Source: an uncultured Algibacter sp.
GTDB taxonomy: Bacteria > Bacteroidota > Bacteroidia > Flavobacteriales > Flavobacteriaceae
DNA: 64,000 nt
Direction of reading: 5' to 3'
Assembly: GCF_947495675.1 (NCBI RefSeq)
Contig: NZ_CANLZX010000005.1
Location: forward strand, 62,001 to 126,000
The notes beneath the pieces are model-generated. The model ran no database searches and had not been told where the DNA came from. It saw only the letters and a program-made list of their open reading frames with translations. Shown here piece after piece: positions 1 through 9,022 of this stretch. The translations under genes and the position numbers were made by a program. The first letter of the stretch is position 1, and each line of letters starts with the position of its first letter.

Positions 1-45
1 AACTCTAGTAAAGGTTTTGTGTTTGGAATCGGACAATATTTTTAG
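1..45 (+). CDS. C-terminal end of a probable outer-membrane protein (partial)
   Basis: Only the last 14 codons and a TAG stop lie in the window. The readable tail ends ...KGFVFGIGQYF. It alternates hydrophobic and polar residues and finishes on phenylalanine, which is the usual last strand of an outer-membrane beta-barrel. It converges on pyruvate carboxylase, which ends 7 bases further on. The call is an inference from a very short stretch; the start and the family are outside the window. Confidence 0.35.
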   Translation, partial: NSSKGFVFGIGQYF

Positions 46-52
46 AAAAAAA

Positions 53-3000
53 TTATTCCAATACAACTACCAAATCTTCAGAATTTACCATAAACCCAGT
101 TTTTAAAACAATTTTCTTTACAGTAGCATCTGTTGTTGCAGTTATGGTGGTTTCCATTTTCATAGCTTCAATGATAAATAAAGGTTGGTTTTTTACTACC
201 TTTTCACCACGCTTCACTAAAATAGTAGATAGCATACCTTGTAATGGTGCGCCTATTTGGTTAACATCCGCCTTATCAGCTTTAGCGTTTTCAACTTTAT
301 CAATTTTAATTGATGTGTCTTTTATTTCTACACTTCTACCTTGTCCGTTTACTTTAAAATAAACGGTTACCATCCCATCGTTATTTGCTTTTCCAATAGA
401 ATCTAATGTAACCAGTAGTGTTTTACCTTTATCTAATTCAATTATAATTTCTTCTCCTATTTCCATGCCATAAAAGAAATTTTTTGTTGGCAAATTCATT
501 AGGTTGTCATACTTTAAATGCTTGTTATAAGCATCTGTAAATACCTTAGGGTAGAGTTGATAAGATAGAAAGTCTGTGTAATCAATTTTTCTGCTTAAAT
601 CATTCTCAAATATTTTTTTGAATGCTTTATATTCTGTATCAATATCTAATGCTGGAATGTGTGCGTTTGGTCTATCTGTGTATGGTTCCTGATTTTTTAA
701 AACGAGTTTTTGAAGTGTTTTTGGAAAGCCTCCTACAGGTTGTCCTAATTCACCTTTAAATAAATCAACAACAGACTGTGGAAAAGAAATAGTGTCTCCA
801 CGTTCAATAACATCTTGTATGGTTAAGTTGTTACTTACTAAATATTGTGCCATGTCTCCAACTACTTTAGAGCTTGGAGTTACTTTAATGATATCACCAA
901 AAAGCGTGTTTACTTCACCATACATTTTGGTGATTTCATGAAAACGGTCTTCTAATCCTAAGGCTTGGGCTTGTGGTTTAAGGTTTGAGTATTGTCCGCC
1001 AGGAATTTCGTGTTTAAAAACCTCTCCTGAGCCTGCTTTTAATCCAGATTCAAAAGGATAATACAATTCGCGAACAGCTTCCCAGTAATTTGAATATTCG
1101 TTTAAAGAGTCTATGTTGATTGTACTAGCTCTATCTTGAAATTTCAACATTTCTACAACCGAGTTAAAGTTGGGTTGCGAAGTTAGCCCTGAGAGACCGC
1201 CAAGGGCAACGTCTACAACATCAACACCAGCCTCAATAGCCTTTAAATAAGTTGCAGATTGTATAGATGAGGTGTCGTGTGTATGTAAATGAATTGGAAT
1301 TTTTAATTCAGATTTTAAAGCAGAAATAAGTTCGAAGGCAGCATACGGTTTAAGTAAGCCAGCCATATCTTTTACACCTAAAATATGTGCGCCAGCACCT
1401 TCAATTTCTTTGGCAAGATTTACGTAATAATCTAAATTATATTTCGTGTTTTCAGGATTTAAAATATCGTTAGTGTAACAAATAGACCCTTCAGCTAAAC
1501 CATTAGTTCTTGTCCGAACATGTTCTATGCATGGGCCAAGAGATTTCATCCAGTTTAGGGAGTCAAAAATCCTAAAAACATCTACGCCATTTTCCCATGA
1601 TTGTTCTACAAATTCGCCTATTAAATTATCAGAATAGGCTTTATACCCAACACCATTTGAGCCACGAATTAGCATTTGTAAAAGTAAATTAGGCATAGCT
1701 TTACGTAGTAATCTAAGGCGTTCCCAAGGGTTTTCTTGTAAAAAACGTAAGCAAACATCAAAAGTAGCACCACCCCAAACTTCCATGCTAAAAATATCTG
1801 GATGGTTTTTTGCGTATCCTTCAGCAACTTTTAGCATATCATAAGTACGCATTCTTGTTGCTAATAAACTTTGGTGTGCATCACGCATGGTAGTATCTGT
1901 AAAATGAACTTTTTTTTCATTTAATAACCATTGCGAAAATTTTTCGGGTCCTAGCTTAGTTAGTAAGTCTTTAGTGCCCTTAGTATAATTAGTACTCGCA
2001 TTAAATTTTGGTACTTTTGGTTTAATAAACGTTTTAGTGTGGTCTATTTTCTTTACATCGGGGTTTCCATTTATAATAACATCTCCTATATAAGTTATTA
2101 ATTTTGTTGCTCTATTTCTCGGCGCTTTAAAAATAAACAAGTCTGGATTAGACTTAATAAAATTTACAGTTACTTTACCTTGTCTAAAAGTATTGTGTTG
2201 TAATATGTTATCAAGAAAAGGCATGTTTGTTTTTACACCTCTAATTCTAAATTCTGCTAAAGCACGACGTATTTTTCTGCTGGCACCATCTAAAGTTCTG
2301 CCATGTGCAGTTACTTTTACTAACATCGAATCAAAAAATGGTGAAATTTTAGCACCTTGGTAAATGCTGCCTGCATCTAATCTAATTCCAAATCCAGAGG
2401 CGCTCCTATAAGCAGAGACAGTTCCGTAATCTGGTTTAAAATCGTTTTGAGGATCTTCAGTAGTGATTCGACATTGTAGAGCGTAACCACTTATTTTTAT
2501 AGCATCTTGATTTGGAATTTTTATTTGTTCATCAGACAGCTTATATCCACCAGCAATAAATAATTGTGTTTTAATTAAATCAATATTTGTTATAACTTCA
2601 GTTACTGTATGTTCTACTTGAACCCTAGGGTTTACTTCAATGAAATAAATAGAATTATCATCGTCTACTAAAAACTCAACTGTGCCTATATTGTTATAGT
2701 TTACTGCTTTACATATTTTAATGGCATAGTTGTAAAGAGCTTGTTTTGTGTCATCTTTTAATCCATAAGACGGTGCAAATTCAATTACTTTTTGGTAGCG
2801 CCTTTGTACCGAGCAATCACGTTCAAATAAGTGTACCATGTTTCCATGACTATCAGCTACAATTTGAATTTCTATATGCTTTGGGTTTTCTACAAATTTT
2901 TCTAAAAATACAGTATCATCTCCAAAAGCATTTAAAGCTTCACGTTTACTTTCGTTAAAAGCACCTTTTAATTCATCTTCTTTTCTAATAACTCGCATGC

Positions 3001-3505
3001 CTCGGCCACCACCGCCAGAAGCAGCTTTTAGCATTATGGGGTATCCAATTTTTTTAGCCTCCGATATTGCAGTCTTAATATCTTTTAAAGGCTTTTTGTT
3101 GCTTAGGATTATTGGGATGTTATTATCAACAGCTACTTGCTTAGCTGTGATTTTATCACCTAAAGATTTTAATACAGATACTTTAGGACCAATAAATATA
3201 ATGCCATTATTTTCACAAGCTTGGGCAAAATCTGCATTTTCAGATAAAAAGCCGTAACCAGGGTGAATAGCGTCTGCGCCATTTTCTAAGGCAACTTTAA
3301 TAATTCTATCAATATTTAAATAAGGTTTTAAAGGTTCGTTGTCTTCTCCTATTTGGTAGGATTCATCAGATTTGTATCTGTGTAAAGAATAACGGTCTTC
3401 ATAAGTGTAAATACCAATAGTTTTTACGTTTATTTCGGTGCAAGCTCTAAATATTCTAATGGCAATTTCTCCACGGTTGGCTACAAGTACTTTTTTTATT
3501 TTCAA
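53..3505 (-). CDS. pyc: Pyruvate carboxylase
   Basis: ATP- and biotin-dependent carboxylation of pyruvate to oxaloacetate, an anaplerotic step in the cytoplasm. The 1150 residues have the full one-chain layout. A biotin carboxylase/ATP-grasp domain fills about residues 1-450, with the N-terminal VLVANRGEIAIR motif and a glycine-rich GGGGRGMR loop near 165. The carboxyltransferase domain starts at FTDTTMRDAHQS near 535. A C-terminal biotinyl domain has EAMKMET, with the biotinylated lysine at about 1116. Length is normal for the family. The start is TTG; no in-frame ATG lies close upstream, and the family N-terminus begins exactly there. It stands alone, divergent from the phosphoesterase gene. 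Confidence 0.95.
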   Translation of the reverse strand: MKIKKVLVANRGEIAIRIFRACTEINVKTIGIYTYEDRYSLHRYKSDESYQIGEDNEPLKPYLNIDRIIKVALENGADAIHPGYGFLSENADFAQACENNGIIFIGPKVSVLKSLGDKITAKQVAVDNNIPIILSNKKPLKDIKTAISEAKKIGYPIMLKAASGGGGRGMRVIRKEDELKGAFNESKREALNAFGDDTVFLEKFVENPKHIEIQIVADSHGNMVHLFERDCSVQRRYQKVIEFAPSYGLKDDTKQALYNYAIKICKAVNYNNIGTVEFLVDDDNSIYFIEVNPRVQVEHTVTEVITNIDLIKTQLFIAGGYKLSDEQIKIPNQDAIKISGYALQCRITTEDPQNDFKPDYGTVSAYRSASGFGIRLDAGSIYQGAKISPFFDSMLVKVTAHGRTLDGASRKIRRALAEFRIRGVKTNMPFLDNILQHNTFRQGKVTVNFIKSNPDLFIFKAPRNRATKLITYIGDVIINGNPDVKKIDHTKTFIKPKVPKFNASTNYTKGTKDLLTKLGPEKFSQWLLNEKKVHFTDTTMRDAHQSLLATRMRTYDMLKVAEGYAKNHPDIFSMEVWGGATFDVCLRFLQENPWERLRLLRKAMPNLLLQMLIRGSNGVGYKAYSDNLIGEFVEQSWENGVDVFRIFDSLNWMKSLGPCIEHVRTRTNGLAEGSICYTNDILNPENTKYNLDYYVNLAKEIEGAGAHILGVKDMAGLLKPYAAFELISALKSELKIPIHLHTHDTSSIQSATYLKAIEAGVDVVDVALGGLSGLTSQPNFNSVVEMLKFQDRASTINIDSLNEYSNYWEAVRELYYPFESGLKAGSGEVFKHEIPGGQYSNLKPQAQALGLEDRFHEITKMYGEVNTLFGDIIKVTPSSKVVGDMAQYLVSNNLTIQDVIERGDTISFPQSVVDLFKGELGQPVGGFPKTLQKLVLKNQEPYTDRPNAHIPALDIDTEYKAFKKIFENDLSRKIDYTDFLSYQLYPKVFTDAYNKHLKYDNLMNLPTKNFFYGMEIGEEIIIELDKGKTLLVTLDSIGKANNDGMVTVYFKVNGQGRSVEIKDTSIKIDKVENAKADKADVNQIGAPLQGMLSTILVKRGEKVVKNQPLFIIEAMKMETTITATTDATVKKIVLKTGFMVNSEDLVVVLE

Positions 3506-3632
3506 TGTATTTACGGTTTTAATGACTGAAAAATTCTACTAAATATAGTTAAAGTCTTGCTATATTGAGTGCTACATTAATTAAAAAATGGAAAGAACAC
3601 ATATTTAATCAAAAAAATGATGTTGAAATAAA

Positions 3633-3660
3633 TTGTTTTTGATGTATTCTATTATTTTAG
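3633..3660 (+). promoter_or_regulatory. Putative promoter of the metallophosphoesterase gene
   Basis: TTG at 3633-3635, a 17-base spacer, then TATTTTAG at 3653-3660, one mismatch from the Bacteroidota -7 consensus TAnnTTTG. It lies 18 bases before the ATG. This is a consensus match only. Confidence 0.35.
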
Positions 3661-3678
3661 CAAACAAAATAATTAAGT

Positions 3679-4407
3679 ATGCGTGTTTTTGCAGTAGGAG
3701 ATATTCACGGAGGTTTAAAAGCTTTGATTCAAGTTTTAAATAAGGTAGAGATTAAAGATGAAGATACTTTGATTTTTGTTGGGGATTATGTGGATGGTTG
3801 GAGTGAGTCGGCCCAAGTTATTAAGTTTTTAATTGAACTTTCTGAAAAAATAAAATGTGTTTTTATAAAAGGTAATCATGATGTTTGGTGTGAAGAATGG
3901 TTAAAAAGTGGTGAGGTAAATCCTGTATGGTATATGCATGGAGGTAAAGAAACCATAGAAAGCTATAGTAGTTTTTCTAAACAGGATAAAAAAGCACATT
4001 TAGATTTCTTTGAGAATATGCCACTTTATTATTTAGATGAAGAAAATAGGTTGTTTCTGCATGCTGGTTTTACTTCCATGCATGGTGTTAGTAAAGAGGT
4101 TTTTGAAACGACTTTATACTTTGATAGGACACTTTGGGAAATGGCTTTAACTATGGATAAAAACATTGAAAAAGATTCTCCAATTTATCCTAATAGATTA
4201 AAGCATTATAGAGAAATTTATATTGGGCACACCCCAACAATAAATTTTAATTGTAGTACACCAATGAATGCTGTAAACGTTTGGAATATTGATACAGGTG
4301 CTGCCTTTACAGGTAAGTTGTCTGTTGTTAATGTTGATACTAAGGATGTGTATCAAAGTGATAATTTGCCTGCTTTATATCCAAATGAAAAGGGTAGGAA
4401 TAAATAA
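3679..4407 (+). CDS. Calcineurin-like metallophosphoesterase (Ser/Thr phosphatase type)
   Basis: A cytoplasmic 242-residue phosphoesterase with the dinuclear-metal signature in order: GDIHGG (D8, H10), GDYVDG (D36) and GNHD (N66-D68), then downstream histidines in LHAGF and IGHTP. This is the PP2A/PrpA-like arrangement seen in bacterial serine/threonine or diadenosine-tetraphosphate phosphatases; the substrate cannot be read from sequence. There is no signal peptide. It is convergent with the arsenic locus, its stop being 3 bases from the glycosyltransferase stop. Whether it has anything to do with that locus is unknown. Confidence 0.85.
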   Translation: MRVFAVGDIHGGLKALIQVLNKVEIKDEDTLIFVGDYVDGWSESAQVIKFLIELSEKIKCVFIKGNHDVWCEEWLKSGEVNPVWYMHGGKETIESYSSFSKQDKKAHLDFFENMPLYYLDEENRLFLHAGFTSMHGVSKEVFETTLYFDRTLWEMALTMDKNIEKDSPIYPNRLKHYREIYIGHTPTINFNCSTPMNAVNVWNIDTGAAFTGKLSVVNVDTKDVYQSDNLPALYPNEKGRNK

Positions 4408-4410
4408 ACT

Positions 4411-5202
4411 CTAACTAATATTATTCTTGTAATAATTATACAATTCGTTGGCATTGGCACCAAACCATTTTTTTATATAAATATTTAAATAGAAATATTG
4501 TAGTTTCCAAACGCCATGTTTTCTAAACATTCTGGCAGATGTTTTTAATGTTTTATTTATTACTACAAATTCTTTTCTGGCATACAACTCGTTAATTAAA
4601 ATGTTGTCTTCGTAAATGAGATAGTTCTCATCAAAACCACCAATATCATTAAAAAGTGTTTTTGTTATAAATTGACTTTGGTCACCACCACGACAAACAC
4701 GCCAATTAAATTTGGTTAGCCAACCAGTTAGTTTTAACCACCAATGGTTACTGTTAAATTGCATTTTAAAACATCCTGCATTATTGTTTTTTTTAACTTT
4801 ATTTATAATAAATTGGTCGAAATTTTTAGGAGGTAAAGAGTCTGCATGCAAAAAATAAAGGATATTACCTGTTGATGATTTAACACCAGAATTCATTTGT
4901 TTGGCACGTCCTTTTTCAGAATTTAAAAGGATGATTTTTGTTTTGTTTGTTTCTGTTGAAATTAATTTATTTTTTAATGAATTACTGTCAATATAGTTAA
5001 ATGCTTTTATGTTTTTAATTGAGTTTATTTTAGAAAATGCTTCAACAATATTTCTAGTGTTATCAGCACTTCCTCCATCAACAACTATGATTTCTGAAAT
5101 TAATTTTGAAGATGAAAAAAGAAGTAAGTGTTCTAGTAATTTAGCAATATATTTTTCTTCATTTAAAGTAGGGATGATTATGGATATTTGATGTTTTATC
5201 AT
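4411..5202 (-). CDS. Family 2 glycosyltransferase, rSAM-associated transferase 2 type
   Basis: A GT-A fold glycosyltransferase of 263 residues: SIIIPTLNEE at the N-terminus, VVDGGSADNT near 42-51, GRAKQMNSG, and FLHADS as the metal-binding DxD-like element. The GRAKQMN and HADS pair is typical of the small subfamily recorded as rSAM/selenodomain-associated transferase 2, which repeatedly sits beside ArsS-type radical SAM genes. Here it is the last gene of that operon. The proposed role, inferred from context, is sugar transfer to or from the dimethylarsinoyl-ribose unit. Donor and acceptor are unknown. Confidence 0.8.
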   Translation of the reverse strand: MIKHQISIIIPTLNEEKYIAKLLEHLLLFSSSKLISEIIVVDGGSADNTRNIVEAFSKINSIKNIKAFNYIDSNSLKNKLISTETNKTKIILLNSEKGRAKQMNSGVKSSTGNILYFLHADSLPPKNFDQFIINKVKKNNNAGCFKMQFNSNHWWLKLTGWLTKFNWRVCRGGDQSQFITKTLFNDIGGFDENYLIYEDNILINELYARKEFVVINKTLKTSARMFRKHGVWKLQYFYLNIYIKKWFGANANELYNYYKNNIS

Positions 5203-5208
5203 TTGTGT

Positions 5209-6072
5209 TTATTCATTCAAATCCCAGTTGTAATCTTTGAAACTTGTTTTTGCTTTTTCAGAAATTTCTACAGAAGAGTATGTGATTAAGAAATCAATTA
5301 AATTACCATTTTGTTTAAAATCTTTTGAGAACCATTGAAATATTTTTGACAACTTTATATCGTTTTTAGATATTTCATTTCTATTTGAATCGCTTAAAAA
5401 TTCTTTAGTCGCCTTTGTTAATTGGTTGTTTAAGTGATGAGACGTAAAAGCAATATTATTCAGTTTTGGGCAGGAGTATGATGCACAAACAATAGCAAAA
5501 TGAATTCTTGGTTCATTCATTTTTCTTAATATATCATGCTCGATTTCATTTAGGTTATACCATTTATTGCCAAGTTTCCAAAAACGCTTGTCCCAAGGTT
5601 TTTTAATGTCTTTAATGCTTTTTAATGGGTAATAACGTAAAATTAAATCTATAGTCATAGCGTTATAGGCATTTATCCAATACGCTAATTTTTCGTTATT
5701 TGTCCAATTATTAGTTGGCATAATTTCCCCTAAATGAGAAATGTACTTTTGTAAAAGTATTTGTTCCTTTTTAAAACTTTTATAATTAACTAAGCCTTCA
5801 TTGGTAACATATTTTTTTAAAAGTTTAGTAAAACTATCATGGTTAGGTTTTTTTATCGTGTCTTTTATTGGTTTGAATTCATAATCAATAACTAAAGAAT
5901 CACTTTTTTTTATTTCTGTATCAATAGTTGTTACTTTTTCTGAAATAGTATCTTTTGTTTTAGTAACAATTTTAGATATATTGGTTTTTTGTGGAGTACT
6001 ATTTGTAGCATTCTTTGTACTCGAACAGGCATAAAAAAAACAAATTATAAAAATGAAACTAAAGTATTTCAT
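5209..6072 (-). CDS. DUF547 domain lipoprotein in the arsenosugar locus
   Basis: About 287 residues. The ATG at 6072 gives a lipoprotein signal (MKYFSFIFIICFFYAC) with the lipidated cysteine at 16; an upstream TTG would only add five residues. A low-complexity Ser/Thr/Lys linker follows, then a DUF547 domain with the family motif IVCASYSCPKL. That cysteine-containing element has been likened to thiol-hydrolase folds, but the activity is not established. It lies between the ArsM-like gene and the glycosyltransferase on the same strand. A lipid-anchored protein in this operon suggests an envelope step, which is inference. Confidence 0.8.
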   Translation of the reverse strand: MKYFSFIFIICFFYACSSTKNATNSTPQKTNISKIVTKTKDTISEKVTTIDTEIKKSDSLVIDYEFKPIKDTIKKPNHDSFTKLLKKYVTNEGLVNYKSFKKEQILLQKYISHLGEIMPTNNWTNNEKLAYWINAYNAMTIDLILRYYPLKSIKDIKKPWDKRFWKLGNKWYNLNEIEHDILRKMNEPRIHFAIVCASYSCPKLNNIAFTSHHLNNQLTKATKEFLSDSNRNEISKNDIKLSKIFQWFSKDFKQNGNLIDFLITYSSVEISEKAKTSFKDYNWDLNE

Positions 6073-6102
6073 AAAAAAAGTAATCAATAAATTGATATTT
6101 AT

Positions 6103-7074
6103 TTAACAACAACCTCCACCATCGTAATGGTAAGTAGATTCGCTAATAAAAATATCATCTCTGCCTAAAGCAGCTATATCTCCAGCGGTTTTGTCGCAAA
6201 TGGCAATAGGTTGGTTTTTAAGTAACACGTGTCCTTTTTTGTCATCAAAATAATCTTCATTACCAAAATAAATGGCCGCTTTTCCGGTAAATATACATGG
6301 ACCATCTTCTGGCATTGGGTCTTTAATGGCAGCAACCTCAATGGATTCTATATAAATTAGTTCGTCTGTTGGGTAATTTTTTGGGTCTAAAATTCGGTAA
6401 GGTTTTCTAGCACGAATTTCAATAGTACCAAAACCAGCATCAGTTAAAGCTTTTACGTAATCTTTAATTGGTAAACTACCACTAAGGCATAATGCTCGCA
6501 ATCTTTCATCATTACGTAAAGTGTCATTCATATCTTGTTCGCAAGTAGGATCACTCATAACTAATCTGCCATGTGGTTTTAATACACGATACATTTCTTC
6601 AATGGCTTTCTTTAAATCATCTGCTTTAAAAATATTAAACAAACAATTTTGAGCAGCAACGTCAATACTATTATCTTCAACTGGTAAATTCATGGCATCT
6701 CCTTTTTTAAGATCAACAAATTCACTTTTAAACCAGTCATTTTCAGCTTCAGCTTCAATAAAGTTTTTTCTAGAAGCTTCTAGCATTTCATCAACAACAT
6801 CAATACCTATTACACCATTTTTTTGACGGTTAAAATAAGCGAATTGTAATAATTCCATACCGCCACCAACTCCAACATATAACATTTTGGGATTGTTTGT
6901 TAAATCGCGAGCATGTACTGTTGAGCCACAACCGTAGTTCATCTCTTGCATGATTTTTGGTATTTTTAAACCCGGTAATTCCCAAATTGGGTTTGTGGTG
7001 CAACATAAGCCAACATCTGGAGTTAAGGCTGCTTCTTTATATACGTCGTGGGTTGTTTCTAAATATGTGCTCAT
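6103..7074 (-). CDS. arsM: ArsM-like arsenite S-adenosylmethionine methyltransferase (arsenosugar type)
   Basis: A class I SAM methyltransferase of 323 residues: SAM loop YVGVGGGMEL at about 66-74, acidic GIDVVDEM at 90-97, and AAQNCLFNIF at 140-149. Cysteines expected for As(III) binding are present: C24/C25 (GLCCTT), C49 (YGCGST), C178, and C196 in CLSGSL, which matches the conserved CxxGAL region of ArsM enzymes. A C-terminal extension of about 70 residues ends HYDGGGCC. It would use SAM to make the dimethylated arsenical consumed by ArsS. It lies 16 bases after the phosphorylase gene, in an operon. Generic methyltransferases lack this cysteine pattern, so the call is fairly firm; the enzymology is inferred. 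Confidence 0.8.
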   Translation of the reverse strand: MSTYLETTHDVYKEAALTPDVGLCCTTNPIWELPGLKIPKIMQEMNYGCGSTVHARDLTNNPKMLYVGVGGGMELLQFAYFNRQKNGVIGIDVVDEMLEASRKNFIEAEAENDWFKSEFVDLKKGDAMNLPVEDNSIDVAAQNCLFNIFKADDLKKAIEEMYRVLKPHGRLVMSDPTCEQDMNDTLRNDERLRALCLSGSLPIKDYVKALTDAGFGTIEIRARKPYRILDPKNYPTDELIYIESIEVAAIKDPMPEDGPCIFTGKAAIYFGNEDYFDDKKGHVLLKNQPIAICDKTAGDIAALGRDDIFISESTYHYDGGGCC

Positions 7075-7090
7075 GCTATTAAATAGTGTG

Positions 7091-7903
7091 TTATAATGTG
7101 CTAATTAATTCTTTAAATAAGGTAACCATTTCTGGTTCTGCTTTGCCTGCCATGGCAATAATTTCTGAAATATCAACAGGTGCTAAGTTGTCTGGGTCGC
7201 ATTCATCTGTTAAAACAGATACAGCGGCTGCTTTTAAGTTTAAATGATTTGCCACTATAATTTCTGGTACTGTGCTCATTCCAACAGCATCGGCACCTAA
7301 TATTTTTAACATACGGTACTCTGCTCTGGTTTCTAATTGTGGACCAAAAACACTTGCATAAACACCTTCATGTAACTTAATGTTATTAGCTTTTGCAATA
7401 GCTTTAAATTTTGTGTTAATTTCGGTGTTATAAGGAGCACTCATATCAGCAAAACGTTCGCCAAGTTTTTCAACTCCTTTAAAAGCTAAGGGCGAACTTC
7501 CTTGAAGATTTAAATGGTCTTCAATAAGCATTAATTCTCCTTTTTTGAAATTAAGGTTTATAGCTCCAGCGGCATTGGAAACTAGTAATGTATGGATACC
7601 AAGTTTTTCCATAATACGAACAGGGTAAGTTACATCTTGTAGTGAATAATCTTCATAAAGATGAAAACGCCCTTGCATTATAATAACTTTTTTACCAGCC
7701 AAGGTGCCATAAATAAGTTTACCTTTATGAAATTCTACAGTAGCTGTTGGGAAATTAGGTATATGGTTGTAACTAACTTCTTTTATTATGTTTACATCGT
7801 TAATAAGTTGACCTAGACCCGTGCCTAGAATAATACCAATTTCAGGATTTTCAAAACCTTTGTCTTTTAAATAATCAACTGTTTCTTCTATTAATTTAAT
7901 CAT
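7091..7903 (-). CDS. Trimeric-type purine nucleoside phosphorylase
   Basis: A PNP/MTAP family phosphorylase of 270 residues. Visible sites are phosphate loop GTGLG (27-31), RFHLYED with H81, NAAG (110-113), GPQLETRAEYR with E191, and GMSTVPE (208-214). At the base-recognition position the motif is LTDECD (D233, D236), where 6-oxopurine-specific enzymes have Asn; methylthioadenosine phosphorylases carry Asp there. The histidine that holds the ribose 5'-OH is replaced by Ile or Ser (245/246). This suggests 5'-substituted adenine nucleosides as substrates. Its start overlaps the previous stop by 8 bases. It could instead be the housekeeping enzyme. Confidence 0.88.
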   Translation of the reverse strand: MIKLIEETVDYLKDKGFENPEIGIILGTGLGQLINDVNIIKEVSYNHIPNFPTATVEFHKGKLIYGTLAGKKVIIMQGRFHLYEDYSLQDVTYPVRIMEKLGIHTLLVSNAAGAINLNFKKGELMLIEDHLNLQGSSPLAFKGVEKLGERFADMSAPYNTEINTKFKAIAKANNIKLHEGVYASVFGPQLETRAEYRMLKILGADAVGMSTVPEIIVANHLNLKAAAVSVLTDECDPDNLAPVDISEIIAMAGKAEPEMVTLFKELISTL

Positions 7904-8525
7904 GTAATTGTTTAATTTTTTCTTGTAATTTTATATTAGTTTGATAAAATTTTGAAGCTATTAAATCTTCATAAGTATCAATGTCATTTAAAGTATCTAA
8001 AGTAGTAAATGTAACGCAGTTTTCTTTTAATTCTTTAAGGGTTTCTTTTAATAATTGCGTTTCACTCCATGGCTTATTATCAAACACAAAATTGTGCATT
8101 TTTGATAAGCCTATTAAGTAATAACCACCGTCTTCTGCTGGTCCAAAAACAACTTCGTTTTGTGTTAAAGCTTCTAATCCTTTATTGATGTGTTTAGCTG
8201 TAATGTCTGGTAAGTCTGAACCTATTAAAACGATTCGTTTATAGCCATCTTCAAAACCTGTTTTAAAGGCGTTTTTCATGCGTTCACCTAAATCTAGTCC
8301 TTGCTGCGTTGTTTTAAAATCTTGCTTCCATTTTGAGTTTACAACAGCATTAGAAAAATAAATGCGTTTATCAACTAAAACATTATTAGTGGCTTTTTCG
8401 GTTACATTAACAAGCTCGCTATAAACTTCAAAAGCACCTTGGTTGCCAATGGTTTTTGCAAGTCGAGTTTTTACTTTTCCTAGTTTTATGTTTTTTACAA
8501 AAACTATAACTAATTCTTTACTCAT
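7896..8525 (-). CDS. CofC-like transferase, rSAM-associated transferase 1 type
   Basis: About 209 residues with a nucleotidyl/glycosyl-transferase A fold: VIVFVKNIKLGKVKTRLA at the N-terminus, LIGSDLPDIT in the middle and FGPAEDGGYYLIGL further on. This set is diagnostic of the subfamily named rSAM/selenodomain-associated transferase 1. The ATG at 8525 is preferred over an in-frame upstream one because the family N-terminus begins at MSKELVIVF. It overlaps the rhodanese stop by 8 bases and the phosphorylase start by 8 bases, so translation is probably coupled. A role in activating or transferring the arsenoribosyl sugar is inferred from context only. Confidence 0.82.
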   Translation of the reverse strand: MSKELVIVFVKNIKLGKVKTRLAKTIGNQGAFEVYSELVNVTEKATNNVLVDKRIYFSNAVVNSKWKQDFKTTQQGLDLGERMKNAFKTGFEDGYKRIVLIGSDLPDITAKHINKGLEALTQNEVVFGPAEDGGYYLIGLSKMHNFVFDNKPWSETQLLKETLKELKENCVTFTTLDTLNDIDTYEDLIASKFYQTNIKLQEKIKQLHD

Positions 8526-9012
8526 AAACTTTAACACCTTTTTTTAGCCATTTACTCCATGTTTTTGAAAATGTATGAATGGAATCTGTTGCTTTTTCTT
8601 GTGAATTTAAAACCTCCAAATCGTTATTCTTCCATTCAAAAATGCCACCATATAAATTAAATACATTGGTGTATCCTGCCTTTTTTAACTTTTCGGCTAT
8701 ATCCTCAGACCTTATTCCTAAAGAGCAATACACTACTATTTTTGAACTTTTATTGGGTAATTTGGGTTTAACAGAATCAAGATTAAAAGAGTCATAGCCA
8801 ACGCAAATAGCATTTTCTAGATGGCTGGTTTTAAATTCTTTTAATTCTCTTGAATCTAATAAAATAACATCCTCTTTTTCATTTTGAAGTGTTTCAATAG
8901 AAATATAAGGAATACTCTCTGTATTTTGCTGTTTTAATAATTTTGATAGCTTTTTTTGTGAAAAGCTTGAGAATGAAACCCCTATGAATATGAGTAAAAA
9001 AATATTTTTCAT
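8518..9012 (-). CDS. Exported rhodanese-like sulfurtransferase
   Basis: About 164 residues. The ATG at 9012 opens a clean signal peptide (MKNIFLLIFIGVSFSSFSQ), whereas the longer frame would hide it inside an implausible 20-residue lead, so 9012 is the start. A single rhodanese domain follows, with DSRELKEF and the catalytic loop VYCSLGIRSEDI whose cysteine would carry persulfide. Location is periplasmic or outer-membrane side. It starts 10 bases after the arsS stop. Thiol or sulfide chemistry outside the cytoplasm would fit thio-arsenicals or redox care of arsenic, but no function is shown. Confidence 0.82.
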   Translation of the reverse strand: MKNIFLLIFIGVSFSSFSQKKLSKLLKQQNTESIPYISIETLQNEKEDVILLDSRELKEFKTSHLENAICVGYDSFNLDSVKPKLPNKSSKIVVYCSLGIRSEDIAEKLKKAGYTNVFNLYGGIFEWKNNDLEVLNSQEKATDSIHTFSKTWSKWLKKGVKVYE

Positions 9013-9022
9013 GTATTTATTT

